This document shows, piece by piece, positions 24,814-34,219 of a stretch of DNA of 64,000 nt. Source of the DNA: Maribacter litoralis (GTDB lineage Bacteria > Bacteroidota > Bacteroidia > Flavobacteriales > Flavobacteriaceae). The translations under genes were made by a program, and so were the position numbers. How positions within the stretch are numbered: the first letter of the stretch is position 1; the number at the start of each line of letters is the position of its first letter. The notes below the pieces were generated by a model. That model saw nothing but the letters and a program-made list of their open reading frames with translations. It searched no databases and was not told where the DNA came from. Location: positions 248,001 to 312,000 of the forward strand of contig NZ_QCZD01000003.1 of NCBI RefSeq assembly GCF_003075045.1, given 5' to 3'.

Positions 24814-27117
24814 TTAAACGGTAATCAATTCATTTGGTAAAAGAACTACTTTTTTACCATTGACGCGTATTGAAACTTCCTCAGCGCCGGTTAATTGAAA
24901 CGTTGTATTTTCCGAAGTTACATTGACTTTAATGATTCTGTCCCTAAAATTAACCTTAAAGGAATATGCTTGCCATTGATCAGGAATCTGTGGTTTAAAC
25001 GATAATTTATCATTAACTACCCGCATACCACCAAAACCTTCTACAATACTCATCCAAGTACCTGCCATTGAAGTTATATGCAAACCTTCTTCAACTTCTT
25101 TATTATAATCATCTAGATCTAACCTAGATGTTCTTAAATAAAAATTATACGCTTGCTCCATTCTACCTAATTTAGCAGCCTGTATACTGTGTACGCATGG
25201 AGATAAAGAAGACTCGTGAACGGTAAAAGGCTCATAGAAATCAAAATGTCTTTCGAGGTCTTCAATAGAGAAGTCTTCTTCAAAAAAGTAAAATCCTTGT
25301 AATACATCGGCTTGTTTTATGTAGGGCGACCTCAAAATACGATCCCAGCTCCATTTTTGGTTAATTGGCCTTTCGGATTTTGGCAAATCATCAACTTTAA
25401 CCAATTCTTTGTCCAAGAAACCATCTTGCTGTAAGAACACACCATATTCCTTAGAGAAAGGAAAATACATTTTATTGGCTACCTTCTTCCATTTTTCGCA
25501 TTCCCTATCGGTAAGTTTTGTTTTGCCCACAACCCTACCATAATCATCTGGGTAGCCATTCTTCACTTTGTCAAGCTGGGTTAACGTATAGTTTATACAC
25601 CATTTTGCCAAATAGTTGGTATACCAGTTATTATTGACATTATTCTCATATTCATTAGGTCCCGTAACGCCAAGCATAACGTACTTATTCTTATCCTTAG
25701 ATAAATTAACACGTTGATGCCAAAATCGAGAAATACCTATTAAGACTTCAAGACCCATTTCTGGTATGTAGCTATAATCGCCGGTATATCTAAAATAGTT
25801 ATGAATTGCAAAGGCAATAGCTCCATTTCTATGTATCTCTTCAAACGTGATTTCCCATTCATTATGGCATTCTTCACCGTTCATAGTTACCATTGGATAT
25901 AATGCCGCACCATTTGAAAACCCTAATTTTTTAGCATTTTCAATAGCCTTATCTAAATGATTGTATCTATACTTCAACAATTTTCTAGCAACTTTATCAT
26001 CTTTTGTTGCCATATAGAATGGAATGCAGTACGCCTCTGTGTCCCAATAAGTACTACCACCATATTTTTCACCTGTGAAACCTTTAGGCCCAATATTCAA
26101 TGTAGAATCTGTACCTAAGTAAGTTTGATTGAGCTGAAAAATATTAAATCGGATACCTTGCTGTGCTTTTATATCGCCTTCAATAACAATATCGCTCATT
26201 TCCCAGATTGCCGCCCAAGCCTCCTTCTGTTTCTGCAAAAGCCCCTCAATTCCGATAGCACTAACTTCACTAAGCTTGTTTTTGGCAACTTGAACCAACT
26301 CGTCATTCTGGTGATTTCTCGCCACCGTATATCCGCCAAATTTCGTTAAGGTCACTGTAGTATTGGGATCCATATTCTGTTCAAATTTCAATGAAACAAA
26401 ATTATCTGTCTTCTCTGATGCAACCCCTGCTACTTCAGCACCTTCAAATGTTAAAGAAGCCCCCATAAATGTACAGGTCTTAAACTCTGTTTTCATGGTA
26501 TGTGCCTCTATAAAAGCACTATTATCGCTTGAGCTTATATTTGTGGTATTCCAGAATTTATCGTCCCAATTACTATCCTCATTGGTAATACCACTGTCTA
26601 GATAAGGTTCAAATACTACTAAAACAGCAGTATTCAACACTTTTAGCTGATATGAAATGGCACCTACCTCATCAATATCTAGGCTCAAAAATCGCTTAAC
26701 CACCACATCAATTTCTACATTATTTACCGTTACCGCTTGAAAGCTTCGGGTATAAACGCCTTCTTTCATGTTCAACTCCCGTCTAAAGTTTGAAACTTTC
26801 TTACAGGTAGCTAAATCCAACTCCTCACCACTTATCAATATTTTGATTCCGATCCAATTTGGTGCATTCAACACTTTGGCAAAATATTCTGGATAGCCGT
26901 TTTTCCACCAACCTACTCTGGTCTTATCTGGATAATAGACACCGGCAATATAACTTCCTTGAAAAGTATCTCCCGTATAGGTTTCCTCAAAATTGGCCCG
27001 TTGCCCCATTGCGCCGTTACCGATGCTAAAAATACTTTCAGAAGATTTGACATTTTCCTTGTCGAACCCTTCTTCGATAATGCACCAATTATCTGGTTTT
27101 ATATAATCTTGATTCAT
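24814..27117 (-). CDS. GH65 family maltose phosphorylase
   Basis: A 767-residue GH65 enzyme that splits maltose with phosphate to glucose and beta-glucose-1-phosphate. It has an N-terminal beta-sandwich, a linker, an (alpha/alpha)6 barrel and a C-terminal beta cap. GPKGFTGEKYGGSTYWDTE is the maltose-phosphorylase version of the substrate loop (trehalose and kojibiose enzymes usually have GHVFWDTE there), and GEECHNEWEITFEEIHRN (about 414-431) carries the general acid Glu. I chose ATG at 27117; an in-frame ATG at 27141 adds eight residues. The partner pgmB lies 51 bp upstream. Confidence 0.92.
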   Translation of the reverse strand: MNQDYIKPDNWCIIEEGFDKENVKSSESIFSIGNGAMGQRANFEETYTGDTFQGSYIAGVYYPDKTRVGWWKNGYPEYFAKVLNAPNWIGIKILISGEELDLATCKKVSNFRRELNMKEGVYTRSFQAVTVNNVEIDVVVKRFLSLDIDEVGAISYQLKVLNTAVLVVFEPYLDSGITNEDSNWDDKFWNTTNISSSDNSAFIEAHTMKTEFKTCTFMGASLTFEGAEVAGVASEKTDNFVSLKFEQNMDPNTTVTLTKFGGYTVARNHQNDELVQVAKNKLSEVSAIGIEGLLQKQKEAWAAIWEMSDIVIEGDIKAQQGIRFNIFQLNQTYLGTDSTLNIGPKGFTGEKYGGSTYWDTEAYCIPFYMATKDDKVARKLLKYRYNHLDKAIENAKKLGFSNGAALYPMVTMNGEECHNEWEITFEEIHRNGAIAFAIHNYFRYTGDYSYIPEMGLEVLIGISRFWHQRVNLSKDKNKYVMLGVTGPNEYENNVNNNWYTNYLAKWCINYTLTQLDKVKNGYPDDYGRVVGKTKLTDRECEKWKKVANKMYFPFSKEYGVFLQQDGFLDKELVKVDDLPKSERPINQKWSWDRILRSPYIKQADVLQGFYFFEEDFSIEDLERHFDFYEPFTVHESSLSPCVHSIQAAKLGRMEQAYNFYLRTSRLDLDDYNKEVEEGLHITSMAGTWMSIVEGFGGMRVVNDKLSFKPQIPDQWQAYSFKVNFRDRIIKVNVTSENTTFQLTGAEEVSIRVNGKKVVLLPNELITV

Positions 27118-27168
27118 GAGTTTCTTGTTGTATACAATCAAAAATAAAGCAACTATATAAAGCTATCT

Positions 27169-27831
27169 TTATTTATTTTTATTTAATAATAATTCTAAAA
27201 ACTGATTATCCATTTCTGTGAAATCCTTAAAATTATGCTTTGCTTCATTAAGGATATCTGAATCTCCAATTCCAATACTTACCATACTTGCAGCATTTGC
27301 TGCTTGAATACCAGCTACAGCATCTTCAAATACGACGCAAGATTGTGACCCTACACCTAGGTTATCTGCAGCAATCAAAAAAACTTCCGGGTCTGGTTTT
27401 GCCTTCGTTACATTGTTGCCATCTACAATACTATCGAAATAGTGTAAAAGACCTACTTTTTCCAATATTGGCTTGGCATTTTTACTGGCGGACCCAAGTG
27501 CAATGGGTACATTTTTATTCTTTAAATACTCCAATACTCTAGGCACATCCGGTAGAATTTCGCTGGCATCCATCTTTTCTATATAGGCAAGATAATCTAC
27601 ATTTTTCTCTACCATCCAAGTATCGAACTGTGCTTGTGTTGCCTCTATACCGCCAATATCCAAAAGTATTTCCAAGCATCTTTTTCTACTCACCCCTTTA
27701 AAAAGTTCATTTTGCTCATGGGTAAATTCAAAGCCTAACTCATTGGCCAGCTTACGCCATGCCAAATAATGATATTTTGCGGTATCTACGATAACACCGT
27801 CCAAATCGAATATAAAACCTACTTTTTCCAT
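27169..27831 (-). CDS. pgmB: Beta-phosphoglucomutase
   Basis: A 220-residue HAD-superfamily enzyme that turns beta-glucose-1-phosphate into glucose-6-phosphate. The nucleophile and acid/base pair is in FIFDLDGVIVD (D9, D11), the cap domain follows, with SASKNAKPILEKVG and FEDAVAGIQAA as motifs II/IV. It sits between lacI (11 bp) and the GH65 gene and completes the phosphorolytic maltose route to glycolysis. Confidence 0.93.
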   Translation of the reverse strand: MEKVGFIFDLDGVIVDTAKYHYLAWRKLANELGFEFTHEQNELFKGVSRKRCLEILLDIGGIEATQAQFDTWMVEKNVDYLAYIEKMDASEILPDVPRVLEYLKNKNVPIALGSASKNAKPILEKVGLLHYFDSIVDGNNVTKAKPDPEVFLIAADNLGVGSQSCVVFEDAVAGIQAANAASMVSIGIGDSDILNEAKHNFKDFTEMDNQFLELLLNKNK

Positions 27832-27842
27832 TATTAATATTA

Positions 27843-28865
27843 TTAATTGATTGTGGAACCCCTTTTGATCAAGGTAGCGTTTATCACTTCTGTTTTAAAG
27901 GGCTCTTCAACCATTTGAACAGACTCCATTCTATTTATTAAAAGTTTGGCAGCCAATTCACCCATTTTCTCACCATGTTGTGCTATTGTACTTAATTTAG
28001 GAGAAGAATACCTCGAAAGAATTCCATCGGTAAAACCAATTATAGAAATATCTTCTGGAACGGCATAACCCAATTGCTGTATAATACTCATGCATTGAAC
28101 GGCAAACATCTCATTAACACATAAAATAGCTTCAATTTCATTATGCTGAAAAAACTCAGTAATCAAATTTGTATTATCCCTATCATGCGGTAAGGTTAAA
28201 ATTAACCGGTTATCCACTTCAATTTCATTTGCTTTTAAAGCAGCTACATACCCCTCTTTTCTACTCTCACTTACATTAAAGTATCTTTCGGTAGTAATCA
28301 ATGCTATTTTTTTAGACCCTGTCGCTATAAAATGACTTACCGCCTCTCTCGCTATTTCAAAATCGTTTAATACAACTTTATCACAATCAATTTCAGCAGA
28401 TATACGGTCAAAGAGAACTATTGGTATACCTTGATCGAGCAATTCTTTTAAATGGGTAAAATCATTCTTTTTTTGCGTTTCCGCACTTAATGAAAGTATA
28501 AACCCATCAATGCTTCCATTGGCTAACATTTCCATGTTTATGACCTCTTTATCAAAAGATTCGTCAGAAATACAGACAATTACATTATACCCCATTTCAT
28601 TGGCATATTTTTCAATACCCCTAAATACGGTCGTAAAAAAATGATGAACGATATCAGGAATAACAACGCCTATATTTTTTGTTCTCTTATTTTTTAAGCT
28701 TAGAGCGATGTTATTTGGACGATAGTTATAGAATTTTGCAAATGCCTTTATTTTATCCTTTGTTTCCTTACTAATTTCCTTGCTGTTTTTTAAAGCTTTG
28801 GAAACGGTAGAAATAGATACATCAAGCTCTTTTGCAATATCTTTTAATGTGATTTTTGGTTTCAA
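27843..28865 (-). CDS. LacI-family transcriptional regulator of the maltose locus
   Basis: A 340-residue regulator with an N-terminal LacI helix-turn-helix (ITLKDIAKELDVSISTVSKAL, about residues 4-24), hinge helix, and periplasmic-binding-protein-like sugar domain. It is the first gene of the minus-strand unit and diverges from susC. A LacI-type operator at 29078-29093 lies in the divergent region, so repression of susCD, and perhaps of its own operon, until a malto-oligosaccharide or derived sugar is present is a fair inference. Confidence 0.92.
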   Translation of the reverse strand: MKPKITLKDIAKELDVSISTVSKALKNSKEISKETKDKIKAFAKFYNYRPNNIALSLKNKRTKNIGVVIPDIVHHFFTTVFRGIEKYANEMGYNVIVCISDESFDKEVINMEMLANGSIDGFILSLSAETQKKNDFTHLKELLDQGIPIVLFDRISAEIDCDKVVLNDFEIAREAVSHFIATGSKKIALITTERYFNVSESRKEGYVAALKANEIEVDNRLILTLPHDRDNTNLITEFFQHNEIEAILCVNEMFAVQCMSIIQQLGYAVPEDISIIGFTDGILSRYSSPKLSTIAQHGEKMGELAAKLLINRMESVQMVEEPFKTEVINATLIKRGSTIN

Positions 28866-29186
28866 AACGAATGTTTAAAAATTTAAGATAAGAACTTAAT
28901 CTCTTCTAAAAGTTAAAGTTTAACAATGGACTAAAAATGGTAAATATATTCAAAAATGTATTTTTTATATATTTGTACTTTAATCGTATATTCTTATTTA
29001 TACCAATATATATTTAAGAATATAATAAAAACGCCCTTTAACATTCATTATACTCGCAAAAAATAAAAGTTATCAACACGAAACCGTTTTCGTAACTTTT
29101 TTAAGTAATGCTTTCTGCCATCAACACGTCATTTTGCATATTTTTAACAATTGAAATTAAATTAACTCAACTTAAATTAACAATTT
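28866..29186. promoter_or_regulatory. Divergent lacI/susC control region
   Basis: A 321-bp AT-rich intergenic region between the lacI and susC starts. TATATTTG (28968-28975, + strand) matches the -7 consensus but lacks a clear -33 and lies over 200 bp from susC. The only GC-centred palindrome is the operator at 29078-29093. No reliable gene is visible; a short frame at 29108-29308 mostly overlaps susC in another frame. Confidence 0.5.
29078..29093. promoter_or_regulatory. LacI-family operator
   Basis: ACGAAACCGTTTTCGT is a palindrome centred on CG with 6 of 7 matching half-site positions, the layout used by LacI/PurR-type repressors. It lies 93 bp upstream of the susC ATG and is followed by TAACTTTT, a weak -7-like element. 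Confidence 0.65.
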
Positions 29187-32100
29187 ATGAAGATTACATT
29201 CCTAAAAAGTCTGTTGGTTCTAGGCGCATTTTTGTGCTTTGGATTCATACAGGCACAAGAAGTATCTGGAACTGTTTCAGATGCAAGTGGACCTTTACCA
29301 GGAGCTAGTGTTCTTGTAAAAGGAACTACAAATGGTACGCAGACCGATTTTGACGGTAATTATACATTGACCGCAGAGGAAGGTGCCGTACTTATTGTAA
29401 GTTATATTGGCTACAAAACCCAAGAGGTAGCCGTTAACGGTAGAACATCTATTAATTTTACTTTAGAAGAAGATGCTGAGGCGTTGGAAGAAGTAGTAAT
29501 TATCGGTTATGGTACAACTACCGTAAAAGATGCGACCGGTGCTGTAGCAGCTGTGACATCTGAAGATTTTAATGGCGGTGTTATTGCTTCGCCAGAACAA
29601 TTGATTCAAGGGAAAACCGCTGGTGTTCAAATTACACAAACTAGTGGTGAACCAGGTGCAGGTGTAGAGTTCCGTATAAGAGGTACAAACTCTGTAAGAT
29701 CCAACAACAATCCATTATTTGTTGTTGACGGTGTTCCTCTTGCTGGTGATGATACATCTGCGGAAGGACAAGATATAGGTTTTGGTACAAGCGCTGCCAA
29801 GAACCCTTTAAACTTCTTAAACCCATCTGACATCGAAAGCATTAGTGTTTTAAAAGATGCTTCTGCAACTGCAATTTATGGGTCCAGAGGTGCTAATGGT
29901 GTTGTTATCATTACTACCAAGAGTGGTAAAGGTGGTGCATCAGGAGGCGGATTTGAATTCTCTTCATCATTAAGTATCGCTACTCCAGCCAACTCTTATG
30001 ATTTATTAAATAGAGAAGAGTTTCTTGCAGGTGTTGAACAATTTGGAGGCAATGCCGCTGACCAAGATTTTGGTTCAAATACAGATTGGCAAGAATATGT
30101 GACTAGAACAAGTGCATCACAGAATCAAAATTTATCATACTCTCAGAACTATGGCAAAGGAAATGTAAGAGCTACTTTTGGATACGGAAAACAGTTCGGT
30201 GTTGTTGAAAAATCTGAATTAGAAAGAATTACAGGCCGTCTTAACTGGACACACAGATTTTTTGATGATAAATTATCTTTAAACTTAACAGGTACCATTT
30301 CTAGAGTTAATGATGCTTCACCTCCAATTTCTGCTAGTGCAGGTTTCGCTGGCGACATTTTAGGTTCTGCTTATTCTGCAAACCCAACATGGCCAACAAC
30401 TGTAGGTTTTGATCCGGGTGGAGGATTATTGAGTCCTGCTAACTTTTTAGCATATACACAGAGTGAATCTCACACCAATAGATTTTTAGGAAATTTCTCT
30501 GCAACTTATAATTTTACTTCTGAGTTAACCGGTAAATTAACTTTTGGTTACGACACCTCAGAATCGACAAGATATTCTGCCGCTTCAGCTGATATAATTG
30601 GATTTGACAACGGTACACCAGGAAATGGTAGAGGTTCTGTAAACGATATTGATGTTGAGAATACATTAATGGAAGCAACTATTACTTACAAGAAAGAATT
30701 TGAAAACTCAAACTTAGATGCTCTTGTAGGTTATTCTTTCCAAGATTTTAATAGATCTGGTAGAAACGTTTCCGGTTGGGGCTTTACTACCACTAACTTA
30801 GATCAAATGGGAGTTGATTTAGAAAATTCAGCGAATGCGATTGAAGGTGCGATAGATGGCAGCTATCAACAATATGGTTTTGGAGCAGGAGACTCTGATA
30901 TTTTCGTAAACAGATTATTCCCAGAGGTAACTACTGATCGTATTGCATCAGTATCTGGAACAAACGTACGTGCTATTACAGGAGACACATTCGATTTTAC
31001 CGATGAATTACAGTCTTTCTTTGCTAGGGTTAATTACTCACTAGCTAACAAATACCTATTTACTGCTACTGTTCGTGCTGACGGATCTTCTCGATTTGGA
31101 CCAGACAACCAATATGGTTATTTCCCTTCTGGAGCATTTGCTTGGAAAATGAATGAAGAAGATTTCATCGGAGATAAAGTATCAACTTTAAAACTTCGTT
31201 TAGGTGTAGGTATTACCGGTAACCAAGAAGGGTTAGGTTATGGTAACTTTGTAAGACGTACACGATTCGGTAGTCCTGGCATAGGGAATGGCGGTGAAGT
31301 GAACGTTCCTGGTACGTCTACTGTAACATTTGCGAACAACTCTTTAAAGTGGGAAGAAACACTTTCTTATGGTGTTGGTATTGATTTCGGTTTTAATAAT
31401 GACAGGCTTTCAGGTTCTCTTGACTTTTACAGAAAAGAAACCACTGATCTTTTATTAAATATAGAGGCTGCACAACCGTCACCACAACCATTTTTCTTTC
31501 AAAACTTAGACGCTACCGTATTAAACCAAGGTGTTGAATTTGCCTTAGCATATGACCTAGTTCAGTCAGAAAACTTTAATATGGATGCATCTTTTAACAT
31601 TGCATATAACCAAAACGAATTACAAGACTTTGCAGGAGCAATACCTGCAGGTACTATTAGAGGTCAAGGACTTTCGTTAGCTTATTCGCAAATACTATCT
31701 GGTGACAGACCTTTGTTCTCCTATTTCTTAAGAGAGTTTGAAGGGTTTGATAGTAATGGACAACCAATTGGTGATGTTCAGACCTATGTAGGCAAAGACG
31801 CCCTACCAGATTATACTGGTGGCTTTTCTTTAAACGCATCATATAAGAACTGGGACTTTTCTACCTATTTTGCTGGACAGTTTGATTTCTACGTATATAA
31901 CAATACGCAGAATGCATTTTTTACCGCTGGATCTCTTGCAAATGCTCGTAACGTAACTCCAGACGTATTAACTAGTGGAGAAGCTGGTAATGCGGCTGCT
32001 GATGTTTCTACAAGATTCTTAGAAAAAGGAGATTTTGTTAGATTACAAAACGCTAGTCTAGGATACCAAGTACCATTAAGCGGCGAAGGATCTATTAAGA

Positions 32101-32285
32101 GCTTAAAATTATCCGTTACAGGTCAAAATTTATTCTTAATTACTGGCTATAGCGGATTAGACCCTGAAATTAGTTCACAAGCTGCTGCCGGCTCTGTATT
32201 AAACAACCTTCCTACAGCAGGAATTGATTACACTGGCTTTCCAAGACCTAGGACTATTACTTTAGGATTAAACGCAACATTTTAA
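29187..32285 (+). CDS. SusC/RagA-type TonB-dependent outer-membrane transporter
   Basis: A 1032-residue outer-membrane protein. A signal peptide ends at FIQAQ (about residue 24), followed by a carboxypeptidase-regulatory-like domain (25-105), the plug domain with FVVDGVPL and SVLKDASATAIYGSRGANGV (about 115-245), and a large beta-barrel ending in LGLNATF with C-terminal Phe. With its SusD partner 9 bp downstream it binds and imports oligosaccharides with energy from TonB. The nearby maltose phosphorylase suggests alpha-glucans as cargo. Confidence 0.95.
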   Translation: MKITFLKSLLVLGAFLCFGFIQAQEVSGTVSDASGPLPGASVLVKGTTNGTQTDFDGNYTLTAEEGAVLIVSYIGYKTQEVAVNGRTSINFTLEEDAEALEEVVIIGYGTTTVKDATGAVAAVTSEDFNGGVIASPEQLIQGKTAGVQITQTSGEPGAGVEFRIRGTNSVRSNNNPLFVVDGVPLAGDDTSAEGQDIGFGTSAAKNPLNFLNPSDIESISVLKDASATAIYGSRGANGVVIITTKSGKGGASGGGFEFSSSLSIATPANSYDLLNREEFLAGVEQFGGNAADQDFGSNTDWQEYVTRTSASQNQNLSYSQNYGKGNVRATFGYGKQFGVVEKSELERITGRLNWTHRFFDDKLSLNLTGTISRVNDASPPISASAGFAGDILGSAYSANPTWPTTVGFDPGGGLLSPANFLAYTQSESHTNRFLGNFSATYNFTSELTGKLTFGYDTSESTRYSAASADIIGFDNGTPGNGRGSVNDIDVENTLMEATITYKKEFENSNLDALVGYSFQDFNRSGRNVSGWGFTTTNLDQMGVDLENSANAIEGAIDGSYQQYGFGAGDSDIFVNRLFPEVTTDRIASVSGTNVRAITGDTFDFTDELQSFFARVNYSLANKYLFTATVRADGSSRFGPDNQYGYFPSGAFAWKMNEEDFIGDKVSTLKLRLGVGITGNQEGLGYGNFVRRTRFGSPGIGNGGEVNVPGTSTVTFANNSLKWEETLSYGVGIDFGFNNDRLSGSLDFYRKETTDLLLNIEAAQPSPQPFFFQNLDATVLNQGVEFALAYDLVQSENFNMDASFNIAYNQNELQDFAGAIPAGTIRGQGLSLAYSQILSGDRPLFSYFLREFEGFDSNGQPIGDVQTYVGKDALPDYTGGFSLNASYKNWDFSTYFAGQFDFYVYNNTQNAFFTAGSLANARNVTPDVLTSGEAGNAAADVSTRFLEKGDFVRLQNASLGYQVPLSGEGSIKSLKLSVTGQNLFLITGYSGLDPEISSQAAAGSVLNNLPTAGIDYTGFPRPRTITLGLNATF

Positions 32286-32294
32286 AAAAATATC

Positions 32295-33863
32295 ATGAAA
32301 AGAAGACAATATAAGTTAAACATGTTGCTGATACTTTCAGCAATGTCGATTATCTCCTGTACAGATTTGGAGATAGAAGAAACTGATTCAATTATTGATC
32401 AGAGTACAGCTTCTGGTTCTATTTTTGATGGAGTTGAAGATCCCGCTTCATCTGTAAATAATTTATTTGACGGATTAAGAAGCAGATATGAAAACCAAGA
32501 GAACTTTTATGCCATGCAGGAAGTTGCCTCTGATGAATTTCTTGTACCTACAAGAGGTACCGATTGGGGCGATAATGGTATATGGAGAACGTTACATACC
32601 CACAACTGGGATCCAGGACATTTATTCATACTTAGAGCTTGGAATGATTGGAACCAATCTATATTCTTAGCTTCAGAGGTAATAGACCCTAGAAGTAACG
32701 GTTCTGCAGAAGAGGTCGCACAAGCTAAGTTTATTCGTGCATTAGGAATGTGGGTCATTATGGATGCTTTTGGTCAAGTACCATTAAGAGGTGTTGATGA
32801 AGGTCCAGAAGTTAACCCTGCTGTTAGTACCGCTCCCGAAGCTTATGCATTAATACTACAAGATTTAGATGACGCTATTGCAGATTTGCCCTCTACCGCT
32901 GCTATGGATCAAGCGAACCTTAACAGAGCTTCAAAAGCGGCTGCAAGATTTTTAAAAGCTAGAGTTCTTTTAAATTCTGGCACATATTTAGGTACAGGTA
33001 CTGCCGATGCTGCCGCTCTCAACGAAGTAGTAACTCTTGTTGATGCTATCGCCGATGATGGTTTTGCTTTACAATCTGGTTATTTTGATATCTTTAAAGA
33101 AGATGCTGATACGGAAACAATCCTTTGGACTCCATCGTCTGTTGGTAACAATATTTTTAATGGTCTACATTACAACACTCAAGCCTTAGATGGTACAGGT
33201 GGTTGGAACGGATTTAGCACATTGGCTGAATTTTATGATTCTTTTGAAGGGGCACCAAATACAAACTACGTTGGTGACGGACAAGAGGAGCGTAGAGGTT
33301 GGGTACCTGATGCTACTAATGCAAATGAAGAAAATACGGGTATTGCATATGGTTTCTTTATTGGTCAAGCATACGATAAAGATGGAAAACCTCTTACCGA
33401 TAGACCAGGAAACCCATTAGTATTTACTAAAGATTTTCCAGGATTAGTTGGTAACAACGAGCGTACAGGTGTAAGAGTTATTAAATATCACCCAGCAAAC
33501 GGAAGCTTTACCAATCACAAAATCTTATTTAGATATGCGGATGCTCATTTAATGAAAGCTGAAGCTATACTTCGTGGGGCAACTGGTGGTGATGCTACTG
33601 CTTTGGTTAACGAACTAAGAACGATAAGACAAACCAATAATTTAATTGGTTCTGTAACCTTAGAAGATATTCTCGCCGAAAGAGGTAGAGAACTATACGG
33701 AGAAATGATAAGAAGAACTGACATGATTCGTTTTGGAACATTCTCTGCTGGTTATGAGTTTATGGATGAAGAAAGAATTGGCGATGAAACTAGAAACTTA
33801 TTTTCTATCCCGTCTAACGCTTTGCTTTCTAACCCTAATTTGGTTCAAAACCCAGGATACTAA
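32295..33863 (+). CDS. SusD/RagB-type surface glycan-binding lipoprotein
   Basis: A 522-residue lipoprotein with lipobox IISC (C22). It contains the SusD N-terminal TPR-like region with FIRALGMWVIMDAFGQVPL, and the C-terminal SusD/RagB block ILAERGRELYGEMIRRTDMIRFG. It forms the lid of the SusC transporter and holds the oligosaccharide. No SusE/F-like gene follows; transcription most likely ends at the strong hairpin downstream. Confidence 0.95.
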   Translation: MKRRQYKLNMLLILSAMSIISCTDLEIEETDSIIDQSTASGSIFDGVEDPASSVNNLFDGLRSRYENQENFYAMQEVASDEFLVPTRGTDWGDNGIWRTLHTHNWDPGHLFILRAWNDWNQSIFLASEVIDPRSNGSAEEVAQAKFIRALGMWVIMDAFGQVPLRGVDEGPEVNPAVSTAPEAYALILQDLDDAIADLPSTAAMDQANLNRASKAAARFLKARVLLNSGTYLGTGTADAAALNEVVTLVDAIADDGFALQSGYFDIFKEDADTETILWTPSSVGNNIFNGLHYNTQALDGTGGWNGFSTLAEFYDSFEGAPNTNYVGDGQEERRGWVPDATNANEENTGIAYGFFIGQAYDKDGKPLTDRPGNPLVFTKDFPGLVGNNERTGVRVIKYHPANGSFTNHKILFRYADAHLMKAEAILRGATGGDATALVNELRTIRQTNNLIGSVTLEDILAERGRELYGEMIRRTDMIRFGTFSAGYEFMDEERIGDETRNLFSIPSNALLSNPNLVQNPGY

Positions 33864-33892
33864 GTATAGATAAATTTAAGTTTAAGTTGAAA

Positions 33893-33921
33893 AGGCCTCC
33901 AATTGTATTGGAGGCTTTTTT
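33893..33921 (+). terminator. Intrinsic terminator after susD
   Basis: GCCTCCAAT (33895-33903) pairs perfectly with ATTGGAGGC (33907-33915) around a TGT loop, followed by six T (33916-33921), 30 bp after the susD stop. Confidence 0.92.
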
Positions 33922-34168
33922 ATGTTAACCCCGCAAATTTCACTATACAACTAATCCTAGACCAAAGAATATATCGCAAAAGCAACACCGATACATCAAC
34001 AAACCTTTTTAATCTTCACCTAACCATGAAGCTATTTAGTGACACACACTATATACCGCAAATTCCTAAATCATTTCATCGTATTAACTAGAATATGGTG
34101 CTTACACAATCGTATTTTGCACTACACTTATAAAGGACTCCATTACACAACCATCTTACTTAAAATTA
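33922..34168. other. Intergenic stretch between two terminators
   Basis: About 250 bp without a convincing gene or regulatory motif. Short frames here have no initiation context or recognisable product. Two terminators flank the stretch. Confidence 0.5.
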
Positions 34169-34200
34169 AAAAGCCACATCTAAATTTAGATGTGGCTTTA
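34169..34200 (-). terminator. Terminator of the SSS symporter gene
   Basis: A perfect palindrome AAAGCCACATCTAAA/TTTAGATGTGGCTTT centred at 34184/34185, 20 bp beyond the symporter stop on the minus strand, followed in that direction by a T-rich run. It could also act in the plus direction. Confidence 0.88.
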
Positions 34201-34219
34201 ATAAATAAATTAAAATTTA

